DNA from: Sugiyamaella lignohabitans
Lineage: Eukaryota; Ascomycota; Dipodascomycetes; Dipodascales; Trichomonascaceae
DNA length: 64,000 nt
Direction of reading: 5' to 3'
NCBI RefSeq assembly: GCF_001640025.1
Contig: NC_031673.1
Location: 186,001-250,000, forward strand
Each line of letters starts with the position of its first letter. The first letter of the stretch is position 1. Of this stretch, positions 50,320 to 60,466 are shown piece by piece. The notes beneath the pieces are model-generated. The model did not search any database. It was not told the origin of the DNA and was given only the letters and a program-made list of their open reading frames with translations. The position numbers and the translations under genes are program-made.

Positions 50320-52320
50320 TTAAACGATGCAGGAGGTGCCGGTTTCGAGTCCGAGGAGAAACTCGGGCAGGAGAGAGATAACGGAGTTGCCGCCGTAGTA
50401 GACGATGTTGTTGGCGTACTGGTCTTGGCGGAGGGTTTTGAGGGCGTGGACGATGAAGGGTTTCATGAAATCATAGAAGATGAGGTCGACGTGGGTGGTG
50501 GTACGGTCGATGTTGTCCGAGGCCTGGATGACGTTGGGGATGTCGTAAAAGGGCCAGGGGTTGTGTGGAGTGTCGTCGCCGTCGCTGCCTAGGTCGTCGT
50601 GGGTGACGTATCCGTCAGTGAGCTTTTGTCGATGCTGTTGTTGTTGTTGTTCAGACGAGAAAACAAGCTGTTCGTCGTAGTTATGACGATGTTGAGAAGA
50701 TGAGAGATTGTTTCGAGACCCGCGACCCCGTTGTTCGGGAGGTCCTAATTCAGTGAAATCGAGCTCTTCGAAGTCAGTGGCATGCTCGTTGGTCGAGAGA
50801 ATAGACCCTTCTTGGTTTAAGAGAGGCAGGATCTGTCGTGCTATCTTGATAGGCATAGAAGGTATGTATATCCACTCGTTTCTGAACGGTGCGACAATAT
50901 ATCCAGTGTCTACAGTGAAAGGACCCCGGAAAAGGTCAAATCGAAGGGCACCTGTGTTGAGGAGAATGAATCGAGGATGGTCGTCACGAGACGGTTCTAC
51001 TACTCCCGAAAGCAGGGGAAGCACCTCCTCTTCTAGTAGAGTGAACAAACTGTCGGGTCCAGGGTACTTGGCCCGTGTAGTGTAGTACGTTTGAGGTACA
51101 CAGCAGATGATATCAGTCAGGTTCAGCTGTTCACGGAACTGGATGATTGACTGTGTTGTAGCATTTCCTTCAGCTGTATAGAACTCATTTAATGATTTCT
51201 CAGCATGGGTTGACAGTGATCTCACGTTGAAATCAATGTACCTTCTTGTGAACGTAGGACCAGATGAAACAGAATCTTCAAATCCAGATCCAAATCCAGA
51301 TTCAGAACTTTCTTGTTCATTCTGTTTATTGGTTTTATCCAGCTGGCTGCTGTGGACCGTCTGTTGTACATTTGCTTCACTGCTTAGATTGACACTAGCA
51401 AATCCAATGGTCTCTAAAAACCGACCACTTTCAAGTCCTACAGCATAATCATCGTATATCCTGTAATCTCGGATATGGGTATGACCGCCAAGGGCCTGAA
51501 TCGGCATCTTGGGCCATACCGATCGGATCTCTTTAACTACAGCATCAAATTCGTCAAAATAACGAACTGGAGCATGACCTGTCAAAACAACTAAATCCAG
51601 ATTCGGGGTGCGAATGACCTCTTGAAACCAGTCCTCTTTAATCACATCCTGGACTTTATTGACTCTGCTATTATAGTCATTGCCCTTGAAATTGAACAAG
51701 AATCCAAGTGCAAGTACAGTCAGATTCTGGTTTTTGGTTTGAAACAGTCTATATCTCTGTCCCATAGGTAACCATTCGCCAGTACCAGTCTCATCGAGCA
51801 CATCGATATTACTGCTAATATACTTCTCCCCATAATAGGGTCTCATTGTATGGTACTCCTGACTCGTGACTTCTGACTTGTACAGTTCATGATTACCAAT
51901 TGCAACAATATCAATATCGGCTTTTCTAAATATCTGTTGTGAAATCTCGCCATCTGGATACGTGGCATCACTCAATCCATTACCATCATGACGGTCTCCA
52001 GTATCAACCACGATCAAATCAACGCCCTTCTCATCAGCCAACTCTCTCATATGCTGCAAAAACGAGATATAATCACCCCAATTCGCCGAGAAATCCGGCT
52101 CCGACAGGTGTCCAGGAAGCCATCCATGAGTATCTGTCGTGTGTACAAAGTTCACATGACCCCAACTCAGCGGTCTAATTCCCTCCTCGCTCTCTGTGGT
52201 GCCGTCTCCCTTGACACCCCCGGCCAACGACCCTCCTAACAAACCAAATCCCACCACAAAACCCAATCCCAACCTTCCCCATGCACTCCACCCACCAGAA
52301 CACCTGAATCTAACCTTCAT
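50320..52320 (-). CDS. Vacuolar/secreted metallophosphoesterase, YHR202W type
   Basis: 666 residues (S. cerevisiae YHR202W has about 600). Calcineurin-like phosphoesterase fold of the 5'-nucleotidase group. Visible: a hydrophobic signal segment near 15-38; metal motifs DTHGWLPGH, DTGDRHDGNG, GNHELY and GHTHIRDY; a C-terminal domain (about 370-660) with ILLNTGALRFDLFRGPFTVD as in nucleotidase C domains; and a Gln/His-rich insertion near 560-580. The yeast relative is vacuolar; acting on nucleotides or other phosphoesters is inference from the family. No intron. Confidence 0.88.
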   Translation of the reverse strand: MKVRFRCSGGWSAWGRLGLGFVVGFGLLGGSLAGGVKGDGTTESEEGIRPLSWGHVNFVHTTDTHGWLPGHLSEPDFSANWGDYISFLQHMRELADEKGVDLIVVDTGDRHDGNGLSDATYPDGEISQQIFRKADIDIVAIGNHELYKSEVTSQEYHTMRPYYGEKYISSNIDVLDETGTGEWLPMGQRYRLFQTKNQNLTVLALGFLFNFKGNDYNSRVNKVQDVIKEDWFQEVIRTPNLDLVVLTGHAPVRYFDEFDAVVKEIRSVWPKMPIQALGGHTHIRDYRIYDDYAVGLESGRFLETIGFASVNLSSEANVQQTVHSSQLDKTNKQNEQESSESGFGSGFEDSVSSGPTFTRRYIDFNVRSLSTHAEKSLNEFYTAEGNATTQSIIQFREQLNLTDIICCVPQTYYTTRAKYPGPDSLFTLLEEEVLPLLSGVVEPSRDDHPRFILLNTGALRFDLFRGPFTVDTGYIVAPFRNEWIYIPSMPIKIARQILPLLNQEGSILSTNEHATDFEELDFTELGPPEQRGRGSRNNLSSSQHRHNYDEQLVFSSEQQQQQHRQKLTDGYVTHDDLGSDGDDTPHNPWPFYDIPNVIQASDNIDRTTTHVDLIFYDFMKPFIVHALKTLRQDQYANNIVYYGGNSVISLLPEFLLGLETGTSCIV

Positions 52321-52783
52321 ATTTCACTTGCTCGCTCTCCTTCTTCCGGTTCAAACTCTCCAACCGGACCTCGAGCTATAAAACTACAAAGGTATCTCCC
52401 GATCTCCCCTATCACCCCCTTATCTTTAGATAACAAAACCGGCCACTTATCTACCTGCATACCGCTAGGATACTCTCAGGGGGGTGCACCTGCCTCCGGC
52501 GGCTGGGGCTCCGCCCCAGACCCCGCTGCTCCTCTCGCTACGCTCGAGTCGTTTTCGCCGACGGTCCCAACCATCTCCTGCGAAGCAGGAGCCACGGGGT
52601 CTGGGGCGGAGCCCCAGCCGCCGGAGGCACACCACCCCATCTCCCCGAGGTATCACGTGACGCGCGGCTGGAGGTGCAATGGGGAAAAGCTGATTGGATG
52701 GTGAAGGTCAGGAAATTTCACGTCAAGCGACAGAGAGCATACAAGTCTTGAAGGGCAGATAGGACCACGCACACAGAGCAGTC
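52321..52783. other. Divergent promoter region, phosphoesterase / NUJM
   Basis: About 460 bp with one GC-palindrome pair at 52491-52629. CACGTGAC at 52655-52662 is an E-box-like site that could serve NUJM. No gene. Confidence 0.5.
52491..52629. repeat. GC-palindrome pair F(a)-R(b)
   Basis: Complete pair. The class a loop reads GTA on the minus strand. Flanks are GGGGTGCACC and CACACCACCCC. Confidence 0.93.
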
Positions 52784-53764
52784 ATGTCAGGAGAATCGAG
52801 GCCCACTAATATCAAGTACCCTACACTGGCGGGAGCCCGTTTGTTTCCCGAGTTCCAACCTCGAGACACCATTGCAGTCACGTCGAAGGCGGCGGTGCTG
52901 TCGACGCTGTTTGGATTCAACATCGCCCTGATCAAGGGCAATTTGGGTCCTTACCGATCAGTTTTCGGCGGTATTCGAGCCAATGCTCGTCACGTCTGGG
53001 TTTTCGGTAAGTTTGCGAGTTGATTCGACGTTCTCGCGAGTTCTGGGTGTCATGAACGGGGTGGATATTAGAATCACGAATCTGGCCAGCAACAGTCGAT
53101 ACAGAAAAAACTGGCTGGCTACGACAAAGAAGTGGTCGAATCTACAGATATCTTTCAATGAGACGAGACAGGAAAACCACTGAAAGAGACAACTAACACG
53201 AAGTAGGAGCTGTTGGAACTGCATACACATTTGTCGAGGCTGTGACAGCCAACCTCCGCGGCAAAGAGTCACCGCTGAACTCATTCGTTGGCGGAGCTGC
53301 TGCTGGCGGTATCATTGGCTCTCTCTGTAAGTACCCCCTCACTCAGAACCTTCTCAAGTGACAGGATCGCGAACACATTATTCATCGCGCATCCAAACCC
53401 TCCCACAGGTCCCTCTCCACCTCCAGGGTCCCAGCCAACTCCTGCGAAGCAGGAGCCACGGGGTCTGGGGCGGAGCCCCAGCCGCCGGAGGCACCTCCCC
53501 CACCCCACAAAAACTAACAGAGCCACAGTTGGCAACGTGCCCAAAGTGTTTGCCGGAGCGTTCATCGTGGGCTCGATTCTGGCCACCGCCGAGTGGTCAG
53601 GTGGTATCAGCGGTCTGGGCCGTGAACAGTCGATTGCCGGCAGTTCGTCCGAAGTCGTGCAAATCGACGAGTCCAACCGCCAGGGATTCTGGGACGTCGT
53701 CCACAGACGTCCTCTCTCACAGACCGTCGAACAGCTCGGCGACCTCGCCAAACCCTTGCGATAA
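52784..53764 (+). CDS. NUJM: Complex I subunit NUJM / NDUFA11 (B14.7), Tim17-like fold, three exons
   Basis: Exons 52784-53006, 53207-53326 and 53529-53764 encode 192 residues. Donors are GTAAGT. Branch points are ACTAAC, with acceptors TAG and CCACAG. The protein is a Tim17/Tim22-fold membrane subunit of the proton-pumping NADH dehydrogenase: four hydrophobic Gly-rich segments (LSTLFGFNIALIKG, then HVWVFGAVGTAYTFVEAVTA, FVGGAAAGGIIGSLFG, FAGAFIVGSILATAEW). It fits the accessory subunit NUJM known from Yarrowia (21.3 kDa in Neurospora). No presequence. Intron 2 carries one GC-palindrome unit, intron 1 none. Confidence 0.88.
53439..53493 (-). repeat. GC-palindrome unit, R (class b), in NUJM intron 2
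   Basis: Single R unit, 21 bp before the ACTAAC branch point of the 202-nt intron. Confidence 0.92.
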
Positions 53765-54135
53765 CCGCCTCACCACCACCATCCACCCCGACAACCGAGC
53801 ATTCTCCCCATTTATTTTTTATTTGCAATAAAAAAGTAATAACACTTTTTCTCCGGGAGGGGGTGCTGCCTCCGGCGGCTGGGGCTCCGCCCCAGACCCC
53901 GCTGCTCCTCTCGCTGCGCTCGAGTCGGTTTCGTCGACGGTCCCAGCCATCTCCTGCGAAGCAGGAGCCACGGGGTCTGGGGCAGAGCCCAGGGTCCCCT
54001 GTGTGGACCCTGATCGGCGGGCGACAGCCGCGTGTAATTTATTCATGCAGCAGCAGCAGCTGGAGAGGATATGGATTCTCGTGAACTGCGATTGATCGTT
54101 CGTTGGTGGTGAAAAGTAAAAAATTATAAAAGAGA
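53765..54135. other. Intergenic, NUJM to MGM101
   Basis: About 370 bp, largely one GC-palindrome pair plus the MGM101 promoter (CAGCAGCAG repeats near 54045). Confidence 0.6.
53866..53991. repeat. GC-palindrome pair F(a)-R(b), 3' end truncated
   Basis: The R half stops after GGGGCAGAGCCCAGGGT. The expected outer arm CCGCCGGAGGCA is missing. Left flank GGGGGTGC is intact. Confidence 0.9.
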
Positions 54136-55248
54136 ATGATTTCGCGGTTTCGGGGCGGTTCCGCGACGACAGGTTTCGTCAGGGGCCTGAAGACCGCCAC
54201 CAGTTATAAATCGTCGGTGGCTGTGGCTTCGCGTCCCGTGAAGAGTCCAGCGGCGACTAGGGCCATGGCTCCTGCTGCGACTGTCAGATCGGGCTCGGGT
54301 TACTCGTCTGCTCGCAAATCGCCAGCTGCTGGGTCGGGATCGTCTTCTTCGGCTCGATACGCTACAGCAGCCACATCGCGAAGCACCAGAACTGCTACTT
54401 CGCGTACAAAGACGGCTGCTGCTGCTCCAGCTGCTACTTCAGCTCCTGCTATAGATCCAGCCATTTTTGAAGGTTCGTCAGTTGGTCCTTCTTCTGGAAC
54501 CATTCATTCTTCTAAAAAGAGCTCGTCTGCTACACCAGCTGAGCCATTGGCTTCAAACACCATTGACAGCAGCGGTAGTGCCTCATCTGCTCCTCCAACA
54601 TTTGCCAGTTCTCCTACTTCTACTACCAGTTCAGCTGCCAATTCAGCAGCTACTCGAAACAGTTCTCCTCATATCGATTTGGCAGCCACGAATTCATGGA
54701 CAGAGTTTGACGACTCTCCAGTCGACGAAGGGGTCGAGAACGGCGAGAACTGGACTCGAAGTTTCCGGGGTCTGGGGTCTGAACCGTTTGCCAGTCATGT
54801 CACTGATACTCTGTTAGCGGAGCTGAAACCAGAAGAGATTGAAATCACTCCTGACGGGCTGTTATTTCTTCCCGAAATCAGGTATCGTCGAGTTCTGAAC
54901 CGAGCTTTTGGACCTGGTGGATGGGGACTTGCACCTCGATCCAAGACACTTGTGACCGCGAAATCCGTCAGTCGTGAGTACGCACTCATCTGCCACGGCC
55001 GTCTGGTGGCCATTGCCCGAGGAGAACAGGACTATTTCGACCCCAATGGCATCACCACCGCCATGGAAGGATGTAAGTCCAACGCCATGATGCGGTGCTG
55101 TAAAGACCTCGGCATCGCCAGCGAGCTGTGGGATCCATTCTTCATCCGCGACTTCAAGACCAAATACTGCGAGCAAAAATACTTCGAAAAGAAGCGCCGA
55201 ATGGTCTGGAAACGCAAAGACCGCGAATGGGAATACCCCTATAAATAG
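54136..55248 (+). CDS. MGM101: Mitochondrial genome maintenance protein Mgm101
   Basis: 370 residues; S. cerevisiae Mgm101 has 269, the extra length lying in the leader. Mgm101 is a Rad52-like ssDNA-binding and annealing protein of the mitochondrial nucleoid needed for mtDNA maintenance and repair. Visible: an Arg/Ser-rich presequence; a long Ser/Ala/Thr-rich disordered stretch to about 185; then the conserved core ([20 protein letters not shown], later [16 protein letters not shown] and [19 protein letters not shown]) and the basic end [19 protein letters not shown]. No intron. Confidence 0.95.
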   Translation: MISRFRGGSATTGFVRGLKTATSYKSSVAVASRPVKSPAATRAMAPAATVRSGSGYSSARKSPAAGSGSSSSARYATAATSRSTRTATSRTKTAAAAPAATSAPAIDPAIFEGSSVGPSSGTIHSSKKSSSATPAEPLASNTIDSSGSASSAPPTFASSPTSTTSSAANSAATRNSSPHIDLAATNSWTEFDDSPVDEGVENGENWTRSFRGLGSEPFASHVTDTLLAELKPEEIEITPDGLLFLPEIRYRRVLNRAFGPGGWGLAPRSKTLVTAKSVSREYALICHGRLVAIARGEQDYFDPNGITTAMEGCKSNAMMRCCKDLGIASELWDPFFIRDFKTKYCEQKYFEKKRRMVWKRKDREWEYPYK

Positions 55249-55293
55249 ATCCGTTATTTATTCAATCCACTCCTCACTCTTTTCTGGGGCTTT

Positions 55294-55432
55294 TGCCTCC
55301 GGCGGCTGGGGCTCCGCCCCAGACCCCGTTGCTCCTGCTTCGCAGGAGATAGCTGGGACCGGAGACGACAACGACTCGAGCGTAGCGAGAGGAGCAGCGG
55401 GGTCTGAGGCGGAGCCCCAGCCGCTGGAGGCA
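55294..55432. repeat. GC-palindrome pair F(b)-R(a) between MGM101 and RQT4
   Basis: Complete pair starting 46 bp after the MGM101 stop. The R half has TCTGAGGCGGAGCCCC (one stem mismatch) and CCGCTGGAGGCA. Confidence 0.92.
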
Positions 55433-55515
55433 GACGCACGGCTGACTCATGTCGTTAATATATATGGGGGTTCGTGAAGTTGACCCCCTGGAAAATAGTG
55501 TTGAGTTTGTTAAAA

Positions 55516-57131
55516 ATGGTGAAGGTGACGGAGAAGGAGATTGTGGATATGGTGGTTTCCGAGATGGGGTTCGACCGCGAGTCGGCGGCCCAGATCGTCG
55601 ATTACGCCATCAGTCTTCCCGATAGTTACCAGGTGACCCGGTTTCTCGAGGTATGTTCAGCGAAGTGGATCAGGTGAGATTCTATTGTGATTTTGTCGTT
55701 TGCTCTTCTGTTTTGGTTTTGTTGTTGATGGGATTAGAGAAACGTGTGAGGTTGATTGAGGGGTGGTCGAATTGAGGAGAGGATCAAGAGATATGCCAGG
55801 ATCAGACTGGTACTAACTACCGGTTGCAGGACGTGCTGAGTATTGATGGGAGCCACATTGTCGTTCAGGATTGTATAACGTTATCCGATATAGGACAGAA
55901 ACGAGTGGAGAAATCACAGAGAAAGGCCCAACGGAAATCGGATGTCAAGAAAGCTGCCGCCAAACGGGCAGAATCAGAAGCTCCCATGGTTTCTATCTCC
56001 GAGCAGATGGCACGTCCTCCAGCACCAGCTGCTCAAAGCACTGCTCAAGCAGGACCAGCGGTCCGTCAAAATACATTTGGTCAGGGTCCAGGACCCCAAT
56101 TCAGGTTTTCTCAGGGTGTATGGGCTCACGAAGGGTCAAGTACCAGTGGTAAAAAGAACCGACCGCCACGAGCCCAGCAGAGCAGTTCTGGGTCCGGGAC
56201 TGGGAAAGGAGGGTCGACTAAAGTGAAAGTCGATTCTCTGGCAGATATTGAAGCAGCTCTGAAAGAACTGGAAATGGGGAGTACTAATCACGAGGTGTGT
56301 GGATGTATGGCTACTCGACATCCGCTGCTTGAAATAGCGCCTAATTGCTTGAATTGTGGACGTATCATTTGCACAAAAGAAGGACTGGGCCCTTGCTGTT
56401 TTTGTGGGTCTCCTCTTATTAGTAATGAAGAACTGCTGGAAATTAATCGAGTTCTACAATTAGAAAAAGAACAACTTACAGCTGGCATGAGTAAGAAAGC
56501 TTTGAGACAAGCAGGAATTGATCCAGGAAAGGCACTTTCTGATATGGGACTTAAACCCAATAAAAATGAAAAATCGTTAGAAGATGCTCAGCGACGTTTG
56601 AATACACTTTTAGAATTCCAAGAGTCGAGTGCTCAACGAACCAAGATCATTGATCAAGTCAGTGATTTTGAAACCCCATTCCAGGGAGTTAATAAATGGG
56701 CGTCGCCAATTGAGCAGGCTCAACAATTAAAACGTCAGCAACATCAATTGCGGAAAATGCATGAACAACAGCTACAGAGATCAGGCAGAGGGAAAAAAGT
56801 CATTAGTATTGACTTGAAAGGCAATAAAGTGTATATGACGGAATCTGCAGAGCCTTTGGAAAGTGAGGGAGAAGAAGACGAATTAAGCGAAGGAGTTTCA
56901 ACAGAAGCACAAACAAATTCAACCTCGGATAAAGACAAAAAGAAACCTCTCAACTCTTGGAACCCAAATTCATACGGAAAATCCTTCATTAAACCAGTGT
57001 ACCGGCCAGTAGCCGGTTCGGGAAAACGGCAACCAAACAGCATCTTAAAGAAAATTGGCATTGATGAAATTACTGGATCACACAGCCGTCTCAACGCAGA
57101 GGACGACGAGACACGAGTGTTGGAAATGTAG
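55516..57131 (+). CDS. RQT4: Rqt4 / ASC-1 (TRIP4) zinc-finger subunit of the ribosome quality trigger complex (two exons)
   Basis: Exon 1 is 55516-55650 and exon 2 is 55830-57131, giving 478 residues. Intron: GTATGT donor, TACTAAC 11 nt before GCAG, and no GC-palindrome. The complex (Slh1, Cue3, Rqt4) splits collided ribosomes. Exon 1 encodes a small helical N-terminal domain (VTEKEIVDMVVSEMGF). The C2HC5 zinc finger is at about 202-245 (CGCMATRHPLLEIAPNCLNC, then GRIICTKEGLGPCCFCGSPL). It is followed by a coiled, basic region and a conserved C-terminal patch (FETPFQGVNKWASPIEQAQQ). The family is firm; the S. cerevisiae symbol is by analogy (YKR023W). Confidence 0.9.
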
Positions 57132-57374
57132 TAAACCTGGGGGCAATCAATCTCAATCTTGTCACGAGCTCCATGCCGTCAAGACGGGCATTTATCTTAT
57201 TTATGGTTTCAGCGGATGCTTGACAGTCGCATAATTTTTGCTTGAATATTTATCACGTGTAACGAAGCAGCTCCTATATATTATACATGAGTCTATCGTT
57301 TGTATATATATATAGCAGATGTGTTAAGGAGGACTCGGTGGTACTAGGTTATTAGAAGAGTGTCATGACCAAAG

Positions 57375-58903
57375 ATGAGACTAGCAGTAGCGGTATTTCT
57401 CGCGACAATATCGGTGGTGCAAGTGACAGCCAACTTTCTAGTCCAGATCTCCAACAGTATCAGTTTGTTTAACTTTTTCCACCAGCATCCCAACATCCAT
57501 GAGAAGGTGACGTCGACATATTCGTTTGGCACATTCCAAGGGTTCTCCGGCGACTTTGATCAAGGCCGACTGAGTCTCCTTCGCAAGAGTCTTCATGTAA
57601 GTACCTTAAATTACCGAGACCCCGACGTTCGACTCGAGCGAAGCGAGAGGAGCAATGGGGTCTGGGGCAACGCCCCAGCCGCCGGAGGCAGACCCACTAA
57701 CAAGCCCCCAGGTCACAGCCATCAGTCCCGACATTCATGTGAGAGTTGACGAAGTACAGAAAGACGCACCTCGTCACCTGTCACGCATATCGCGACGAGA
57801 GAGGTTACCATTCCATCCGATTGATTACTATTACACCCACTACGGCCAAGAAAACGTAGATGTATACATTATAGACACGGGGATATACGCGGAGCATCCA
57901 GAATTCGAGGGACGAGTGAGAAAAGCGATCGATTTCACCGGTGAAGGACCTGGAGATGCCAATGGTCACGGTAAGTGAACCCCTCCCCTCTCAGTAATCC
58001 CGTCTCCACGATCCTAGCCGCTCGCGAAGCGAGCACCACGGGGTCTGGGGCGGAGCCCCAGCCGCCGGAGGCAGGAACCCCGTCCGGAAGAAACTAACAG
58101 GACCAGGGACACACGTAGCAGGCATTGTAGGGTCCAAGACGTTTGGAGCCGCTAAAAAGGTGAATCTGGTGGAGGTTAAGGTGTTGACGGGAATTGGTAC
58201 GGGCAATCTGTCGACGGTGATTGCCGGCATCGATTACGCGGTCAACGACCGGATCAGTCGAGGTAATCGTAAAGCAGTTGCCAACCTATCACTTGGGGCT
58301 ACTTTTAACACAGTTCTAAACAGTGCAGTAAATGCTGCTGTAGACTCTGGTCTGCCAATTATCGTTGCTGCTGGCAATACCAACAGTGCAGCATGTATCA
58401 CATCTCCGGCGAGTGCTGCTAATGCCCTGACTGTAGGAGCTATTGACGACCGATACGATACGATCGCCTCGTTCAGCAACTGGGGAAGCTGTGTATCGGT
58501 ATTTGCCAGCGGTGTTTCCGTGACAAGTGTGTCGCATCTTGGAGACGGGAATATCACCATGAGCGGAACATCTATGGCATCACCTGCTGTGGCAGGGACT
58601 ATTGCCATGTTCATGGGAATGGGAGACACAGTTGAAGCCGCTATGGAGAAAGTGACTGCACTAGCGACTGTGGACGCCATTGACCGTCGTTCGACACTGG
58701 TCAAACCACGGAGCCCTAATCTCATCGCATACAACGGACTGGATCTCGGGATCCGTAAAGAGTACGTCGACGACGACAGTGCCAACGGATCTGACGACGA
58801 TACGGAATCGCTGTTGAACGAAAACCTGTCGACAACGGAAAAAATATACTCGTCGCTGCGAAACCTCAACGGCCGCTCGCCTGCAAATACTACCGATATC
58901 TAA
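57375..58903 (+). CDS. Secreted or vacuolar subtilase (S8A, cerevisin/proteinase K type), three exons
   Basis: Exons 57375-57596, 57712-57970 and 58107-58903 encode 425 residues. Both introns have GTAAGT and an ACTAAC branch point close to the acceptor. Visible: signal peptide about 1-19; a short inhibitor_I9 propeptide (YSFGTFQGFSGDFD); catalytic Asp129 in YIIDTGIY, His160 in NGHGTHVAG (spliced across intron 2), oxyanion Asn251 in AAGNTNS, and Ser316 in SGTSMASP; and a Ser/Asp/Asn-rich tail. Compared with Prb1 the propeptide is short. Each intron contains one GC-palindrome unit. Whether it is vacuolar or secreted is not decidable here. Confidence 0.93.
57630..57690 (-). repeat. GC-palindrome unit, R (class a), in subtilase intron 1
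   Basis: Single R unit with hairpin-1 loop AAC. It makes up over half of the 115-nt intron, leaving 54 nt. Confidence 0.92.
58020..58073 (-). repeat. GC-palindrome unit, R (class c), in subtilase intron 2
   Basis: Single R unit with class c hairpin. Intron 2 is 136 nt, so 82 nt remain without it. Confidence 0.92.
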
Positions 58904-58934
58904 TAAAAACAAGCACTCTACCACCGAACGCGTC

Positions 58935-58996
58935 TGCCTCCGGCGGCTGGGGCTGTGCCCCAGACCCCCCGGCTCCTCTCGCTGCGCTCGAGTCGG
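58935..58996 (+). repeat. GC-palindrome unit, F (class a)
   Basis: Single F unit 31 bp after the subtilase stop. The hairpin-1 loop is TGT, with both stem arms intact. Confidence 0.92.
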
Positions 58997-59812
58997 TTTC
59001 GTTGAGGGTCCCAGGAAATAGGGAATTACCGTGGAGGACAGTTTAGAGTGAATTATAGGAAAAAGGCTCATCAAAGATATTGCATAATACGGGAATCAAA
59101 AGTACTTTACAGCCATCCGCTCCTCCAAAGCTATATAGAGCAGGACACAAAAAACCCCTTCGAGAATTTCTTAAATTAATGCTTAAAGAATGAACTCAGT
59201 GAATTGGTGCAGTGTGGATGGCCAAAGGAACATTTGGAATGTTTTTAAAATGGTTAATGTTAACAATCGACAATCAATGTGCATGTGCTGAGGAACAAGA
59301 TCTAAAACAGCTACTATTTGAGTACCCGGTTACTGAAAGCTTTTGTCAGATCTTCCGTGACATTCCCGCGAAGCTGGATTTAGAGTTTTCCTTGACTTCA
59401 AGAAGATGTTAAACGTGACATTGCCTTTTTAGTAAAGGCTCCACATATAAAGAAAATATAAAAAAATAAAAAAAGTTAATTATCATACGACAGACGCGAC
59501 TAGTACCGGTTGTTATCAGCGAGCATGGAAGGATTGTGAGCTGGTAGCTGAGTTTTAGTTTTTCTTGTTTAGTCGCTGAAATATAAGAAGTATTCTTGAT
59601 ATTTTAACGGGGAATCTTGCGATTTGTATAAGTTATATTCTTTATTTATTATTTTTGGTTAATATAGCATCAAATGGGTTGACATCAAAAATAGCTAACG
59701 CTATCAGCCTGGAACCAATGAATAGGAGAGTGGCCCCCTGGTGATATATAAATGACGAAATTTGAAATTATTTGAATTGTATTAAACATGATTGATTTGT
59801 ATGGACTCCAGA

Positions 59813-59944
59813 AACGCCTGCGAAGCAGAAGCCGCGGGGTCTGCCCAGCCGCCGGAGGCCGTCCCCAACCTCGTCTTTGTATCGACTCGAGCGAAAGCGA
59901 GAGGACCAACGGGGTCTGGGGCAGCGACCCAACCGCCGGAGGCA
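59813..59944 (-). repeat. Two decayed GC-palindrome units, R-R
   Basis: 59813-59859 has lost hairpin 1 (GGGGTCTGCCCAGCCGCCGG). 59883-59944 has GAAAGCGAG, GGACCAACGG and GCAGCGACCCAACCG changes. These look like old copies no longer under constraint. Confidence 0.85.
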
Positions 59945-60326
59945 CATTTCCCCTGACACCGAGATCCAGTAACGGCGGCCCTTGCATCGGCCATGGTTCT
60001 AACCGGAACAGTCTTAGATTAACATGTGGCGGACGCAACGATCGACTGGCGGTCTAGACCGCGGACGCATATGTCAGCCACAGTCAAGCCACAATTGTTC
60101 TCTCAGCTTATGTCACCGTGTCCGCATGTCTCCAGCACTCTCAACCCGGTTTGTGGCGGTGCCCGCGTCATCCCCAGCCATGCACACGGTCGTGGGCCAC
60201 TCAATGGCCTGATTTATTCATCACCGACTCCATTCCGTTCCTGCATCCCGGCCACACGACCTCCTCCTGCTAGCGGTAAAAGCTAATTTGCTCACTGAGA
60301 GGTTTAGTGCTAGGGGCTGACCAAAC

Positions 60327-60466
60327 TGCCTCCGGCGGCTGGGGCTCCGCCCCAGACCCTGGTTGCTCCTGCTTCGCAGGAGTTGGCTAGGACCGTTGGC
60401 GAGAACGACTCGAGCGTAGCGAGAGGAGCCGGGGGGTCTGGGGCGCAGCCCCAGCCGCCGGAGGCA
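60327..60466. repeat. GC-palindrome pair F(b)-R(a)
   Basis: Complete pair. The R half has hairpin-1 loop GCA and hairpin 2 with a GTA triloop. Confidence 0.93.

Noticed and set aside
59212..59412. 66-codon frame in the AT-rich region before RCF2
   Set aside because: Length is expected by chance in AT-rich DNA; no motif or promoter.
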